Source: HGM04593 sp045613945
GTDB lineage: Bacteria; Bacteroidota; Bacteroidia; Bacteroidales; Bacteroidaceae
Reading direction: 5' to 3'
Length of the DNA stretch: 64,000 bases
Assembly: GCA_045613945.1 (NCBI GenBank)
Contig: JAZLBZ010000086.1
Coordinates: 1-64,000 of the forward strand
Shown here: one piece after another, positions 15,357 to 25,092 of the stretch
Position numbering within the stretch: position 1 is the first letter of the stretch
Layout of the letters: every line of letters begins with the position of its first letter
Program-made: the position numbers and the translations under genes
The notes under the pieces: generated by a model
Databases searched by the model: none
What the model was told of the DNA's origin: nothing
The model's input: the letters and a program-made list of their open reading frames with translations, nothing else

Positions 15357-18300
15357 TTATTCTGAAACAGGGCGCACAGGGAAACCGCAGTAGCGGTAGT
15401 CGTCGTTCCAGTCGCGACTGCCGCTGTTGAAGAACAAGCCGTAAGCGTAACGGCTGAGACTACTGTAAAGCGAGGACGACCAGTAGCTGCCGCTACTGCC
15501 TCTGAAGTAGACTTCCGTACCGTTGCGATAACCCGCAGCGGGAAGGAAGATGCTGTTGCCGTTGGTTTTGCTAGTGACTCTGTAACCGTTTACGCCGTTT
15601 TGGGTTGTCCAGGTCCAGGTGCAGTTATTGAGGAGTTCTTTTTGTTCATCCAATGTAGGCATGCGCCAACTGCCACCCCATTTTACGTGGGCAACGTCGT
15701 CCTCGGGGTCAAGGAGGGTTTTGTTATCAACTGTACCATAACTGCTGCTTGTACAATACTTGGTCATTGTAGAAGAACTGCCGTTGCACCATTTGTAGGT
15801 GCTCCAAGAGTAATTGCTCTTTTCCTCGGTCTCACCCCAGGCATAGTAGCCGCCGTACTCCTCGGGCGCGGATGCACCAACATTGCAGGTTGCCCACTTT
15901 GTACCGCTTGGCAAACCCAGGTCAACAACCTCACCAACTGGCATACTAAATTTTCCAATTAAAGTTATATCCTCTGTAACTACAAATGTATATTCCGCAT
16001 CAGTACTAACCGGCATCTCTTCTTCGCCAACATACCAACCCAAGAAATTTGTGCCTTCATCGGGCGTAGCAACAACGGTAACCGAAGTTCCATAGTTTAG
16101 TTTCGTATTGGCTACTGAATAGCCTTTAATTTTCACACTGCCATAACCGGCAATGCCGACCGATACATCATACAACACTTCGTCATACACAGGGCGTACC
16201 GTATAGCCGTTTGCACGATAGTAGTGGTCATTTTCGCCACTGCTATTAAAAAAGAGGGAATTGGCGTATTGATTGAGACTATTCACTGTGTAAAGCGAGC
16301 ATGACCAATAATAACCAAAATAGTTATCATTGTAAATTTCCGAGCCACCGCGATAACCTGCTGCCGGGAAGAAAATACTGTTGCCATTGATATTACTGGT
16401 CACCCTGCAGCCTGCAACTCCATTGAGGGTTGTACGTACCCATGTACAGTTATCAATGAGTTCCTGTATTTCGGCCTGCCTGGGCATACGCCATCTGTCG
16501 CCACACAGTATGTGCACAACATCATCCTCGGGGTCAAGAACGGTTTTGTTATCGACAGTGCCATAACTGCCGCTTGTGCAATACTTGGTCATTGAATTTT
16601 CACTGCCATTGCACCATTTGTAGGTGTTCCAGTCATAATTTTCTTTTTCCTCGGTTTCGCCCCAAGCGTAATAACCGCCGTACTCCTCGGGCTTTGTGGC
16701 GCCGAGATTATATGAAGCCCACTTCAAACCGCTTGGCAAGCCCAAGTCAACGGTTTCATAAAGCATCACATCGGCCTGTTCCACAGTAATGATGAGATTC
16801 TTTGTCTCGCCACTTGGCAGGCCGGTGAGTGAGGCTGTTATTTGTGAAGTTCTCTCTTCGCCGGTAGTGTTCTCCGATACCACAATGCAGAAAGTGCCGT
16901 TCTCTGCATCGTGCTGCAGGATGTACCAATTGTCACTCTCGGGCTTTGTGATTGTATATGTGCTGTCGGCTGTTACGGTATATGTCTCGCTTGTTCCGCC
17001 TGCAGAGAATATCGCAATCTCACTTACATTGGCACTCAACGCACGCCCTTTTTGGGTAACAGCAAACTTTACGCCGCTTGTGCAGGCAGCGTTTGTGGTG
17101 CTCATTGTGGGTTTGATTACGAACTGCGCTGTGCGGCTGCCAATTGAGGGATTATAGGCAACCTGCAAGGTATAGACGCCCTTGTCGTCACGCCCGAACG
17201 TTACCCAATCCTTTGCTGTACCCTCATATTCAACAACGGCTGTTTCGCCCACAGAAGTTGTAACTGTGAGGCTTACACTGCCGCCCATTGCGCCCACCTC
17301 GCCGGCTGTTGAATTGATTTTGAGATACTGGCCTTGCTGGATGACCGTTATCTTTAGCGAGTGCCCCTCGGAGGCTATGGTTATTGTACCGGTGCGGCCA
17401 TCCTCGCCATCGTTGGCCTTTGCTTCAACAACGATGGTCTCGCCGCCGCTGCCACTGTATTGAGACAAGGAGAACCAACTGTCCGACACCATTGCACTCC
17501 AACTGTCGGGCACTGTTATTTTAACCTCCTTTTGCGACTCTTCCCAACCGAACTGCAAGCTGCTGTCACCTAAATCGGTAGCAAAACCCTCCTGTGTGAC
17601 GGTGATATCTTTTTTTGCCGATGTGAGCCCCTCGACACCTATGCTCAATGTGGCACTGCGAGAATTCAAGGATTTGTTCTCGCTCGCCTGCAGGGATATC
17701 TCCGTACTGCCTTTTTTACCCTGCACGGGTGTAGCAGTGAGCCACTCGGGGCATGAGAGGAGAGCCCAGGCAATATTGGAATTCACAGTGAGTGTTTGCT
17801 TGGCTCCACCATCGGCTGCAAAATTCTTGAGCGAGCCATTGACATTCAACGATACTCCCTCCTGTGAAACGGGAATGGCCAGTTTCTGTTCAGTACCGAT
17901 TTTTACATATACAAAGCCACTACGTGCTGTGGTAGACTGGTTGGCAAGTGCCTGTATTGTCAACTGCGCCTTACCGCCCTCGCCGCTGTCGGGGGTTACC
18001 GTGAGCCACGAAGTCTCGGATGTTGTTGCACTCCAAGCCACGTCGGCCTCGATATCCACACTCTTTGTCCCGCCATTGACATCAAAGGCAATATTGTCAA
18101 TGCTACCGGTGACGCCCGCCTCGCTCTGCACCACATTGATGGTTGCCAGTGCCTGTGTTGTGCCAACACGTCGCAGGGTTATTGTTGCTGTGCGCGAACC
18201 TACTGTGGTGTTCTCACCCGCTGCGACCGACAGGGTTGCGGCATCTGTCTTTGATAGCGTGAGCCACCCTGCAGTGCAAACAGCCTCCCAATCGATATTT

Positions 18301-18758
18301 GAACTCACAGCAACAGTTGCCTGCGCTGACTGTGGAGTGAAAGAGAGCGATGTGCGGTCGACATTGATATATTTTGCGGCAGCCTCCTGGCTCACCGTTA
18401 TATTCTTGCCGAACTCATACTTTGCCGTTGTGGATTTCAGTTGCAGCACTGCCACGCGGGCATTGTCGACATCCTTGTTCCCGGTAACAGTTACGGTAAC
18501 GGTAGCCGCACCGGTGCCGCTTGCTTGGGAGAGCGACAGCCACTCGGGGACACCTGTAAGTTCCCATGAGACATTCTGTGACTTTATGACAAGTTCTGCT
18601 GTTGCGCCCTGCGCACTAAAGGATAGCGCAGCCTTGTCGGCATTGAGAACGCAGGGGATATCGGCAATCTGTGCGCCCGATGGGATGCGCTCCTCGACAC
18701 ACGATGTTGCCAGTAAAATAACCAACAGGCTGTATAATAGTTCTTTAAATATTTTCAT
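15357..18758 (-). CDS. BACON-repeat lipoprotein with two FISUMP domains
   Basis: A 1133-residue surface lipoprotein (lipobox LLATSC, Cys20). About seven BACON domains fill residues 35-655, each with the WLSLS or WLTV pattern and closing on (T/V)(S/T)QEG or VVQSEA. Two FISUMP domains follow (about 660-850 and 925-1133), separated by a repeat with NFLGWYVGEEEMPVSTDAEY. BACON domains bind glycans or proteins. FISUMP is a C-type-lectin-like fold. The last 49 residues of the second FISUMP differ strongly from those of the paralogue at 53643-54806 while the framework is nearly identical. It belongs to the operon led by 22439-24289. Confidence 0.85.
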   Translation of the reverse strand: MKIFKELLYSLLVILLATSCVEERIPSGAQIADIPCVLNADKAALSFSAQGATAELVIKSQNVSWELTGVPEWLSLSQASGTGAATVTVTVTGNKDVDNARVAVLQLKSTTAKYEFGKNITVSQEAAAKYINVDRTSLSFTPQSAQATVAVSSNIDWEAVCTAGWLTLSKTDAATLSVAAGENTTVGSRTATITLRRVGTTQALATINVVQSEAGVTGSIDNIAFDVNGGTKSVDIEADVAWSATTSETSWLTVTPDSGEGGKAQLTIQALANQSTTARSGFVYVKIGTEQKLAIPVSQEGVSLNVNGSLKNFAADGGAKQTLTVNSNIAWALLSCPEWLTATPVQGKKGSTEISLQASENKSLNSRSATLSIGVEGLTSAKKDITVTQEGFATDLGDSSLQFGWEESQKEVKITVPDSWSAMVSDSWFSLSQYSGSGGETIVVEAKANDGEDGRTGTITIASEGHSLKITVIQQGQYLKINSTAGEVGAMGGSVSLTVTTSVGETAVVEYEGTAKDWVTFGRDDKGVYTLQVAYNPSIGSRTAQFVIKPTMSTTNAACTSGVKFAVTQKGRALSANVSEIAIFSAGGTSETYTVTADSTYTITKPESDNWYILQHDAENGTFCIVVSENTTGEERTSQITASLTGLPSGETKNLIITVEQADVMLYETVDLGLPSGLKWASYNLGATKPEEYGGYYAWGETEEKENYDWNTYKWCNGSENSMTKYCTSGSYGTVDNKTVLDPEDDVVHILCGDRWRMPRQAEIQELIDNCTWVRTTLNGVAGCRVTSNINGNSIFFPAAGYRGGSEIYNDNYFGYYWSCSLYTVNSLNQYANSLFFNSSGENDHYYRANGYTVRPVYDEVLYDVSVGIAGYGSVKIKGYSVANTKLNYGTSVTVVATPDEGTNFLGWYVGEEEMPVSTDAEYTFVVTEDITLIGKFSMPVGEVVDLGLPSGTKWATCNVGASAPEEYGGYYAWGETEEKSNYSWSTYKWCNGSSSTMTKYCTSSSYGTVDNKTLLDPEDDVAHVKWGGSWRMPTLDEQKELLNNCTWTWTTQNGVNGYRVTSKTNGNSIFLPAAGYRNGTEVYFRGSSGSYWSSSLYSSLSRYAYGLFFNSGSRDWNDDYRYCGFPVRPVSE

Positions 18759-18777
18759 ATTGCCAAATCAACGCAGG

Positions 18778-20568
18778 TTAAAAATAGAGATATACGCCCA
18801 AACGCACATTGAAGCCATTGCCCCAGCCCTTGACTGTTGAGGAGGCGGCAGAGAGTTTTTCAAAGACAGGCTTCTTGCTCACTGCAAAACTATACTCGGG
18901 AGTGGCACTAACGCCAACAAACCTTGCCAGGGCATACTCGCAACGGGCGCCCAGTGATGCAATCATGGCGCTTGAAGCGACTTGCCCACCCACAACATTA
19001 AGCACCCCAAAGCCAAACTGCGGTGTCACGCGCAGGCGCGTACCTATTACAATGCCATATCCCAGCCTTGCACCCAAAGTGAATGCCGAGACTTGGTCGC
19101 TGTCGGGCTCGCGCCCGTTGGGGTAGTTGATGTAGACGGTGCTGTTTGTGAGGCCGTATATACCGTATGCCTCGATATTGAAGTTATGGATATAACAGCC
19201 TGCATTGGCGCCGGCGCCCATAAGGAAACCTGCCTGGCCTGCAGCCTCGAGATACCCGCACGACTTGTTCTGGTACTGGCGCTTGAGGGTGTAGTCCACG
19301 TTGGGGTTAGAACTGTCGAGGTGCACGCGGCCGCTAAAATCGCAGTAGCCACGCCTTGTTATGCGCAGGTCATAGTCGCCCGAGGCCATCTCGGCACTAT
19401 AAGGTGTTGTACCCACATTCTCGCCATTGACATAAAGCGTTGAGCCGGCGGGGGTGGACGATATTGTCATGAGTGCGATGTTATTGAGTTTTACCTCCTT
19501 TTCAACAACATCGTTCTCCTTGACATCAACAGTGAATGTCTCGCTCTTGTAGTTTTCCCTTGTAAGGGTGACAGTGTGAGTGCCGATAATGAGGTCTACT
19601 GTCCTCGGGGTAACGCCATACTCCTTGCCGTCAATGGTGATGAGTGCATTGAGGGGCGAAGAGACGATAGTCAATGAGCCCACGATTGGAGCAGGGGACT
19701 TGAGACGTATTGTCTGCTCCTTGTTCTCGACAATGGTGATGCTTTCGCTCACACTCTTGTGCTTGTCCTTGCGGCACTCGACACTGTAGACATCGGCATT
19801 GAGCACACCGCTCCACGAGCCTGTGCCAACCATTTCGCCATTCAGGTAGATGTCGGCGCCTTCATCGGCCTGCAGTGTCACCTTTGAGAATCGTGGACGC
19901 AGAACAACATTCTCTACATGAAGGCCCTTGTTCTCGGTGAGTTCAATGAGGCCCTCGCTCTTGTGGTAATTCTCGGAGAGCACCTCATAGACGTAAGTAC
20001 CAAGTTCAAGGCTCTTGGCATACGAGCCGTCGTCGCCAGTAATGCCGAAAAGTTCAAACTGTGCACCGGGCTTGTTGGGCCTGTACATGATGGTGGTCTT
20101 GACATCGGAGGGCTTGATGTTGAACTGCAGCATCTGGCGGTAGACGGGCAGCGCCTCGGCCGAGAGCACCATCTCATAGACCTTGCCGGGCTGCACTGTT
20201 GCGCTCAGTTCATACTTCAAGGTCCTGTAGCCCGCACGCTTTATTGTGGCACGCATGGCGTTGCGCTGCACATAGAGCCACACCTCGCCATCGACCTCCT
20301 TCACGCGGCTCTCGCAATAGCCAAAGTCAAAAGAATAGGCACGCAAGTCGTCGCCGGCATTGTACGATACCAGTTTGATGATGGAGAAGAGTTCGCCATT
20401 GCCATCCACAACCTTGTAGCGCTCGTCCCTTGCCGATGTGTCAAAGGGTTTCTCCTCAAAACTCACAACTGTGAACTCGGGCTGTTTCTGCGCAACAGCA
20501 GCATTGCAGAAACAGAGAAGAAAAAGGAGCGACACTATTGAGTATCTTTTCAAGCCACAACAATTCAT
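18778..20568 (-). CDS. PEGA-domain exported protein
   Basis: A 596-residue protein with a signal peptide (SLLFLLCFCNAAVAQ). The N-terminal domain (about 30-145) matches those of the proteins at 13221-15044 and 20582-22402, with FEEKPFDTSARDERYK, DGNGELFSIIKL and GYCESRVKEVDGEVWLYVQRN. Several PEGA repeats follow (ADIYLNGEMVGTGSW, ALITIDGKEYGVTPRTV, STLYVNGENVGTTPYS). The last 170 residues are rich in Gly and beta strands (GAGANAGCYIHNFNIEAYGI) and end in Phe, which suggests an outer-membrane barrel. Function unknown. Confidence 0.75.
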   Translation of the reverse strand: MNCCGLKRYSIVSLLFLLCFCNAAVAQKQPEFTVVSFEEKPFDTSARDERYKVVDGNGELFSIIKLVSYNAGDDLRAYSFDFGYCESRVKEVDGEVWLYVQRNAMRATIKRAGYRTLKYELSATVQPGKVYEMVLSAEALPVYRQMLQFNIKPSDVKTTIMYRPNKPGAQFELFGITGDDGSYAKSLELGTYVYEVLSENYHKSEGLIELTENKGLHVENVVLRPRFSKVTLQADEGADIYLNGEMVGTGSWSGVLNADVYSVECRKDKHKSVSESITIVENKEQTIRLKSPAPIVGSLTIVSSPLNALITIDGKEYGVTPRTVDLIIGTHTVTLTRENYKSETFTVDVKENDVVEKEVKLNNIALMTISSTPAGSTLYVNGENVGTTPYSAEMASGDYDLRITRRGYCDFSGRVHLDSSNPNVDYTLKRQYQNKSCGYLEAAGQAGFLMGAGANAGCYIHNFNIEAYGIYGLTNSTVYINYPNGREPDSDQVSAFTLGARLGYGIVIGTRLRVTPQFGFGVLNVVGGQVASSAMIASLGARCEYALARFVGVSATPEYSFAVSKKPVFEKLSAASSTVKGWGNGFNVRLGVYLYF

Positions 20569-20581
20569 GAACTACAGTCTT

Positions 20582-22402
20582 TTAGAAGTAATAGGTGTAA
20601 GCACATCCCATTGACAGACCCTCATTCCTATCGGTCATCAACAGTTTCAGGAAGAAGTTGAAATCGTGATGACGTGACGCATAACCAATTAAATAGCCTA
20701 CGCTGCAACCGAATCCGTAGTTATACACATCAAATCCCGGGTCAACGTCCAAGCCCAGATACACAGCACCGTCATAATCGCGGTACATATTCCAGTTCAG
20801 CGTCATTGGGAACGTCATACCGGTCCAGTCATCACTGCCAATCATCATATAACCGAATTTTGCACCGATTATGAAATTGAACCAGTTCTTTGAAGGAGAA
20901 CCCATCCTGAAAAGGAGACCAATATCTCCGTGAAAGGCATCTTCAATATCACTGGCCTCATCCTCCCACATACCTCCTAATGTACCGGTCACACCAAAAT
21001 TGAAATACTGTTTCCAGTTCGAACTTCGGCTTGAAGAATAAGAGTAGTTCTTCTTGCTTGAATATGATGATGAATATGATGACGACGATGACGATGACGA
21101 CGACGGCGTTGACGAATAGAGGGTCAAATCGGCGTTTGAGGTCACTCCGGCCTCTACTGTAACACTGTACGACGCATTGTAATAGCCATCCTTTTTAGCC
21201 TGTACAACATAGGTACCCGGCTTAAGTCCCTTGATTGTACAAGGCGACTTGCCATAATCCACGCCCCCAACGGATATCTGGGCACCACTAGGAGAAGTGG
21301 TAACATAGATATTGCCACCCTCGGGGAGTTTATTGAGTTTGACGTTCAGGTCCTCTGTTGTGCCCTCAACAACATTCACTGTTCTCTCCACGCTTTCATA
21401 GCCATCGAGCGAGAGAAGCACATTGTGGGTGCCAATGAGCAGTTTGTTTACATTCTTTGGGGTCTTGCCATAATCAGTGCCGTCAATAGATATACGGGCA
21501 CCAAGTGGCGATGACTTCACCGACAGTGCTCCAAGAATAGGTGTCAATGCCTTGAGAGTGACAGTCTCGTTCTTGCCCTCCTCAACCTTGAGAACCTCGG
21601 TTGAAGGCTTGTAACTTGCCTTGCTGCACTCAATGTTGTAAGTACCGGCATTAAGAGGACCGGTCCAGGTGCCGTAGCCTTTGCTCTCGCCGTCAATGCG
21701 AATCTCCACGCCGGGCTCGGCATTCAACGTAATTGTTGCGAACTTGGGGCGCAGAACGACATTCTCTTCACGTGTCTCGTCAATATTGTCAAGAATGAGA
21801 AGACCCTCACTGGTGTGATAATTCTTTGAAATGACACGATAGGTATATGTGCCAAGAGGCAGGTTCTCGGCCAACTGTCCATTTGCATCTATTATGCCAA
21901 GCACGCTCTCCTCGGCACCGGGCAGGTTGCTCTTGTACATGATGGTCGACTGGGCATCGGCCGGGTTCACAGTGAACTGCACCCACTGTTTCTGTACCTT
22001 CTGCGCCTCGGCCGAGAGCACCATCTCGTAGACCTTGCCGGGCTGCACAGTCTTGTCGAGTTCGTACTTCACTGTCTTGTAACCATCACGCTGTATGGTG
22101 GCACGCATGGCGTTGCGCTGCACATAGAGCCACACCTCGCCATTAACCTCCTTCACGCGGCTCTCGCAATAGCCAAAGTCGAACTTGTATGCCATGAGGT
22201 CGTCATCGGCGCTCTCGGACCTGAGCTTGATGATGGAGAAAAGGTCGCCATTGCCGTCTACAATTTTGTAACGGGCATCGTTCGCAGCCGTATCAAAAGG
22301 CTTTTCTTCAAAACCAAGAACGTAGAACTGAAGTTGTTTCTGTGCAAAGAGCGTTGTGCTGAACGCCAAAAGCAAAAGTGCAAGAATTGAATATTTTTTC
22401 AT
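20582..22402 (-). CDS. PEGA-domain exported protein with Ser-rich linker
   Basis: A 606-residue protein with a signal peptide (ALLLLAFSTTLFAQ). It shares the N-terminal domain with its two paralogues (FEEKPFDTAANDARYK, FSIIKLRSES, GYCESRVKEVNGEVWLYVQ). It has PEGA repeats (VEIRIDGESKGYGTW, ARISIDGTDYGKTP, AQISVGGVDYGKSPC), then a Ser/Tyr-rich linker around residues 425-460, and a C-terminal barrel-like part that ends in TYYF. The linker could span cell-wall or surface layers. It lies 36 bp after the LPP20-like gene. Confidence 0.75.
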   Translation of the reverse strand: MKKYSILALLLLAFSTTLFAQKQLQFYVLGFEEKPFDTAANDARYKIVDGNGDLFSIIKLRSESADDDLMAYKFDFGYCESRVKEVNGEVWLYVQRNAMRATIQRDGYKTVKYELDKTVQPGKVYEMVLSAEAQKVQKQWVQFTVNPADAQSTIMYKSNLPGAEESVLGIIDANGQLAENLPLGTYTYRVISKNYHTSEGLLILDNIDETREENVVLRPKFATITLNAEPGVEIRIDGESKGYGTWTGPLNAGTYNIECSKASYKPSTEVLKVEEGKNETVTLKALTPILGALSVKSSPLGARISIDGTDYGKTPKNVNKLLIGTHNVLLSLDGYESVERTVNVVEGTTEDLNVKLNKLPEGGNIYVTTSPSGAQISVGGVDYGKSPCTIKGLKPGTYVVQAKKDGYYNASYSVTVEAGVTSNADLTLYSSTPSSSSSSSSSYSSSYSSKKNYSYSSSRSSNWKQYFNFGVTGTLGGMWEDEASDIEDAFHGDIGLLFRMGSPSKNWFNFIIGAKFGYMMIGSDDWTGMTFPMTLNWNMYRDYDGAVYLGLDVDPGFDVYNYGFGCSVGYLIGYASRHHDFNFFLKLLMTDRNEGLSMGCAYTYYF

Positions 22403-22438
22403 AACCTGGATATTCTGGGATATATTTTTTACGACTTT

Positions 22439-24289
22439 TTAATTTGAATAGAACATTCCCTCGTGGAATACGTTGTCAATGTTCACCTCGTTGGGCTGCC
22501 ATGTACGTATTTCAATTAGAGGCTCCTCTTTGTTTGTAATATCCACAAGCAGCATGAGATAGCCCTTGTCGGCATACGAGCTTGACTTGTAGTCCTGTGC
22601 CAACTGGATAACGAACTTTTCCTTGTCGGATATCTTGGTTATCTTGCGCAACGACAAATCGGAGAAGTTGATGTTGATGAACTCATTGCGTTCAAACACA
22701 CTTCTCAGATGCTCAACATAACTCTTCTTGTCGTAGTGGTTATACTCGATAACCTGCTGGCCCTCGATGGAGATATTCTTGTTAAGTTCGGTGTACATGC
22801 TTGGCTTTGACTTCAGCACCTTGCCCACGATAATCTGCGCATCGTTAGAGAAGATACTCTCAATGAAATCGAGGCGCTCCAAAGCATAGGCGGTCCTGTA
22901 GTTCTCAAGGAACTGGAGGAGAATCTCGCGTGCCTCGTTGCTCCAACTTTGTGCACTGCGGTTGAGAATCTCATTTGTAACGTCTATACCCAGGCCGAAT
23001 GACATATTGTCAATCTTGCCTTCGTGGTCGAAATAGAAGATAACATCCTCTACAAATGTCTGCTTGCGACCCCTGGTGAAGGCAAACGACATCTGGAGTC
23101 CACGTGCGACCACACAGTCGTCAAGGCCCTTGAAATACTGGATATTAGGAATACCGACAACACGTCCTGTACCATAGAAGACAAGCCTGTTGAAGACCTC
23201 AAGACCATCGGCTGTGAAGTACTTGAAGTTGGCGATATCGGAATATCTCCTTGACGAGATGGCCTTGATGACAACATCCATCGTTGCCTCGTAGTTGCTT
23301 ATATCGCTTGCGACCTGTGATTCCTGGGGCTTGAGCTGCAGTGCGTTCACTGCAGAAACAGCCTCTTTCTCCTTTGTCTGCTGCGCAGCACTCTTAGCAA
23401 CAGTATTACCCTGCACCTTTTTCTCGGCAGCAGAGAACACCTTGCGTGGTACAACGTTCAGCACACCCTCGAGTTCAACATCGCCACTGGCATCGTTCTT
23501 GAACTCATACTGCATATTCAGGTGATAGACGCTGCCCGCGTGGCTGCTTCTGACGCCGGCCACACCACGTCCGTTCTTCACCTTGCCGCTGGTATTGATA
23601 TCCTGTCCGTCATTGTACGAGAACTCAAGGCTCGATACCGGCTCGCCATCGTATGTAAAGACGAAGGTGACGCGGTCGTTCTCATCGCGGTTCTCAAAGG
23701 TCACATCAATGTTGTCAAGGATGTCGGCAATCTTGTTCTCAATGCTCACAACAAGTGGCTTGCCGCTCTCGTCCTTCACCTCATTGGGGTGCTGCACCGA
23801 ACGGATAAGGGAGTAGGCCCAGTAGTAGTACTTGAGTACGGTGTCAATCTTGCGGCGCTCGAGATACTCGTCAACCATTGCCAGGTAGCCTTTGGCCTTC
23901 TCGACACGATTGTCGAACATCCTGTCAATCTCACTTCTCTCAATGTAGCAGCGCACCCTGCATTTGGGTTCCGGCGACACCTCCCACATCTTGACGTTGG
24001 TAAGGGAGGTCTGTGAGTAGGTCTTGATGCAGTTGACCACCTGTGAGTGGTGATCAATCTCGCCATTGGTCTTTGTCTCGTCAATGAGATACATGAAGTC
24101 GCTCGCCACACTGGTGGCAATTTTTCCGGTAAGGTCGGACAATGCAAGGTTCCTAGCCTTCTCACTGGTATCACTGTAACCCTCGCCACAGTAATAGTCT
24201 TCGGAGGTCAGCATGTAGTCCCAGTTTTGCGCCACCGCCCCGGCGGCATAGCCCAGCAGGGCAATAATCAAGAATAGTGTCTTTTTCAT
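22439..24289 (-). CDS. Exported LPP20/FlgT-like protein with NTF2-like C-terminus
   Basis: A 616-residue exported protein (signal MKKTLFLIIALLGYAAGAVAQ). The segment GEGYSDTSEKARNLALSDLT and IATSVASDF matches LPP20/FlgT-type envelope domains. The C-terminal 270 residues (starting near YEATMDVVIKAISSRRYSDI) look like one or two NTF2-like alpha-beta domains. It opens the operon, with a promoter at 24362-24369, and is followed by two PEGA proteins and the BACON protein. Its role is unknown; an envelope assembly factor is possible. Confidence 0.65.
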   Translation of the reverse strand: MKKTLFLIIALLGYAAGAVAQNWDYMLTSEDYYCGEGYSDTSEKARNLALSDLTGKIATSVASDFMYLIDETKTNGEIDHHSQVVNCIKTYSQTSLTNVKMWEVSPEPKCRVRCYIERSEIDRMFDNRVEKAKGYLAMVDEYLERRKIDTVLKYYYWAYSLIRSVQHPNEVKDESGKPLVVSIENKIADILDNIDVTFENRDENDRVTFVFTYDGEPVSSLEFSYNDGQDINTSGKVKNGRGVAGVRSSHAGSVYHLNMQYEFKNDASGDVELEGVLNVVPRKVFSAAEKKVQGNTVAKSAAQQTKEKEAVSAVNALQLKPQESQVASDISNYEATMDVVIKAISSRRYSDIANFKYFTADGLEVFNRLVFYGTGRVVGIPNIQYFKGLDDCVVARGLQMSFAFTRGRKQTFVEDVIFYFDHEGKIDNMSFGLGIDVTNEILNRSAQSWSNEAREILLQFLENYRTAYALERLDFIESIFSNDAQIIVGKVLKSKPSMYTELNKNISIEGQQVIEYNHYDKKSYVEHLRSVFERNEFININFSDLSLRKITKISDKEKFVIQLAQDYKSSSYADKGYLMLLVDITNKEEPLIEIRTWQPNEVNIDNVFHEGMFYSN

Positions 24290-24361
24290 ATATAGTTTGA
24301 TTTTTTATCGTCCGCAGCATGTGCTGAAAGCCCCTCTCTTTTTAAGAGAGAAGTAGATTTG

Positions 24362-24369
24362 CAAAGTTA
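24362..24369 (-). promoter_or_regulatory. -7 box of the PEGA/BACON operon
   Basis: On the minus strand reads TAACTTTG (TAnnTTTG). A T-rich -33 region lies upstream. A hairpin CTCTCT/AGAGAG in the leader is near 24335-24351. Confidence 0.6.
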
Positions 24370-24464
24370 TGTAAAATTTTGTAACAAAAAGTGGATTTCT
24401 GTGAAAAATATATAACACAATTTAACAAAATTGATTACACAAAGACGCTGAAAGACAAAAAACT

Positions 24465-24506
24465 ACGGGGCGCAGAACCGCTCCGTGAAGGAGAGGCTGC
24501 GCCCGT
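24465..24506 (-). terminator. Terminator for the remnant gene
   Basis: On the minus strand, ACGGGCGCAG pairs with CTGCGCC(C)CGT; AGTTTTTTGTC follows. It supports transcription of the 24532-24984 remnant from the right. Confidence 0.7.
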
Positions 24507-24531
24507 AAATGTGACAAAGAGAAACAGGGGG

Positions 24532-24984
24532 TTACTTGAACAACCGTTTTGCACCGTTCATGATGTAAATTCCTTTTGAAGGATTCACGACCTCACGGCC
24601 TGCCAAGTCAAAGAGTTTTCCATTTGATACAGTAGCAGTTCCAACATGGTCAACCAATGTCGGCACCTCCCTTTTCCCCTTGAGCACAACGCCCGTCAAG
24701 CCATAGAAACAGCCATTATTGCTACTTCCTTTATAAAGTTGAAGCCTGAGAACCAGTTTCCCTTCGGCAGAAGAGACATCTGCCAGTTCAAAGTCAATAT
24801 TTTTTACCGCTCCGCCGGCTATCATTATGCTTTCGTCGGTTATGGCAGCAAGTTCAGTGAGCGCCTCTTTGCTGACACCGTAACTGCACAGGAAATTACA
24901 GTGTCTGGTTTCGGTCGCCTTTTGCGTTCCCCAATATACAAAACGAACTACACAAAACAGCCTTATTGCATCAAAATATCCCAA
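24532..24984 (-). pseudogene. C-terminal remnant of a type IX secreted protein
   Basis: A 150-codon frame. Only its second half looks real: ELADVSSAEGKLVLRLQLYK and then a C-terminal tail, KLFDLAGREVVNPSKGIYIMNG and KRLFK, of the kind used for type IX export and sorting. The first 35 residues are odd in composition and no signal peptide is seen, so it is likely the 3' end of a larger gene that lost its start. A strong terminator follows it. I do not recognise the original protein. Confidence 0.5.
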
Positions 24985-25092
24985 AATGCATCAAAATTTC
25001 ATTTTTTCGTTAATTTTGACTATATTCGCAGATTAATTGATTCAACATCCTAAAACAAACAAGAGCAGAGCGTTACTGCTCATTGCAGAACT

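Noticed and set aside
17596..18840. A 414-codon plus-strand frame
   Set aside because: It lies opposite the BACON repeats and reads as repetitive Thr/Ser/Val-rich shadow of that gene; no signal, domain or promoter.
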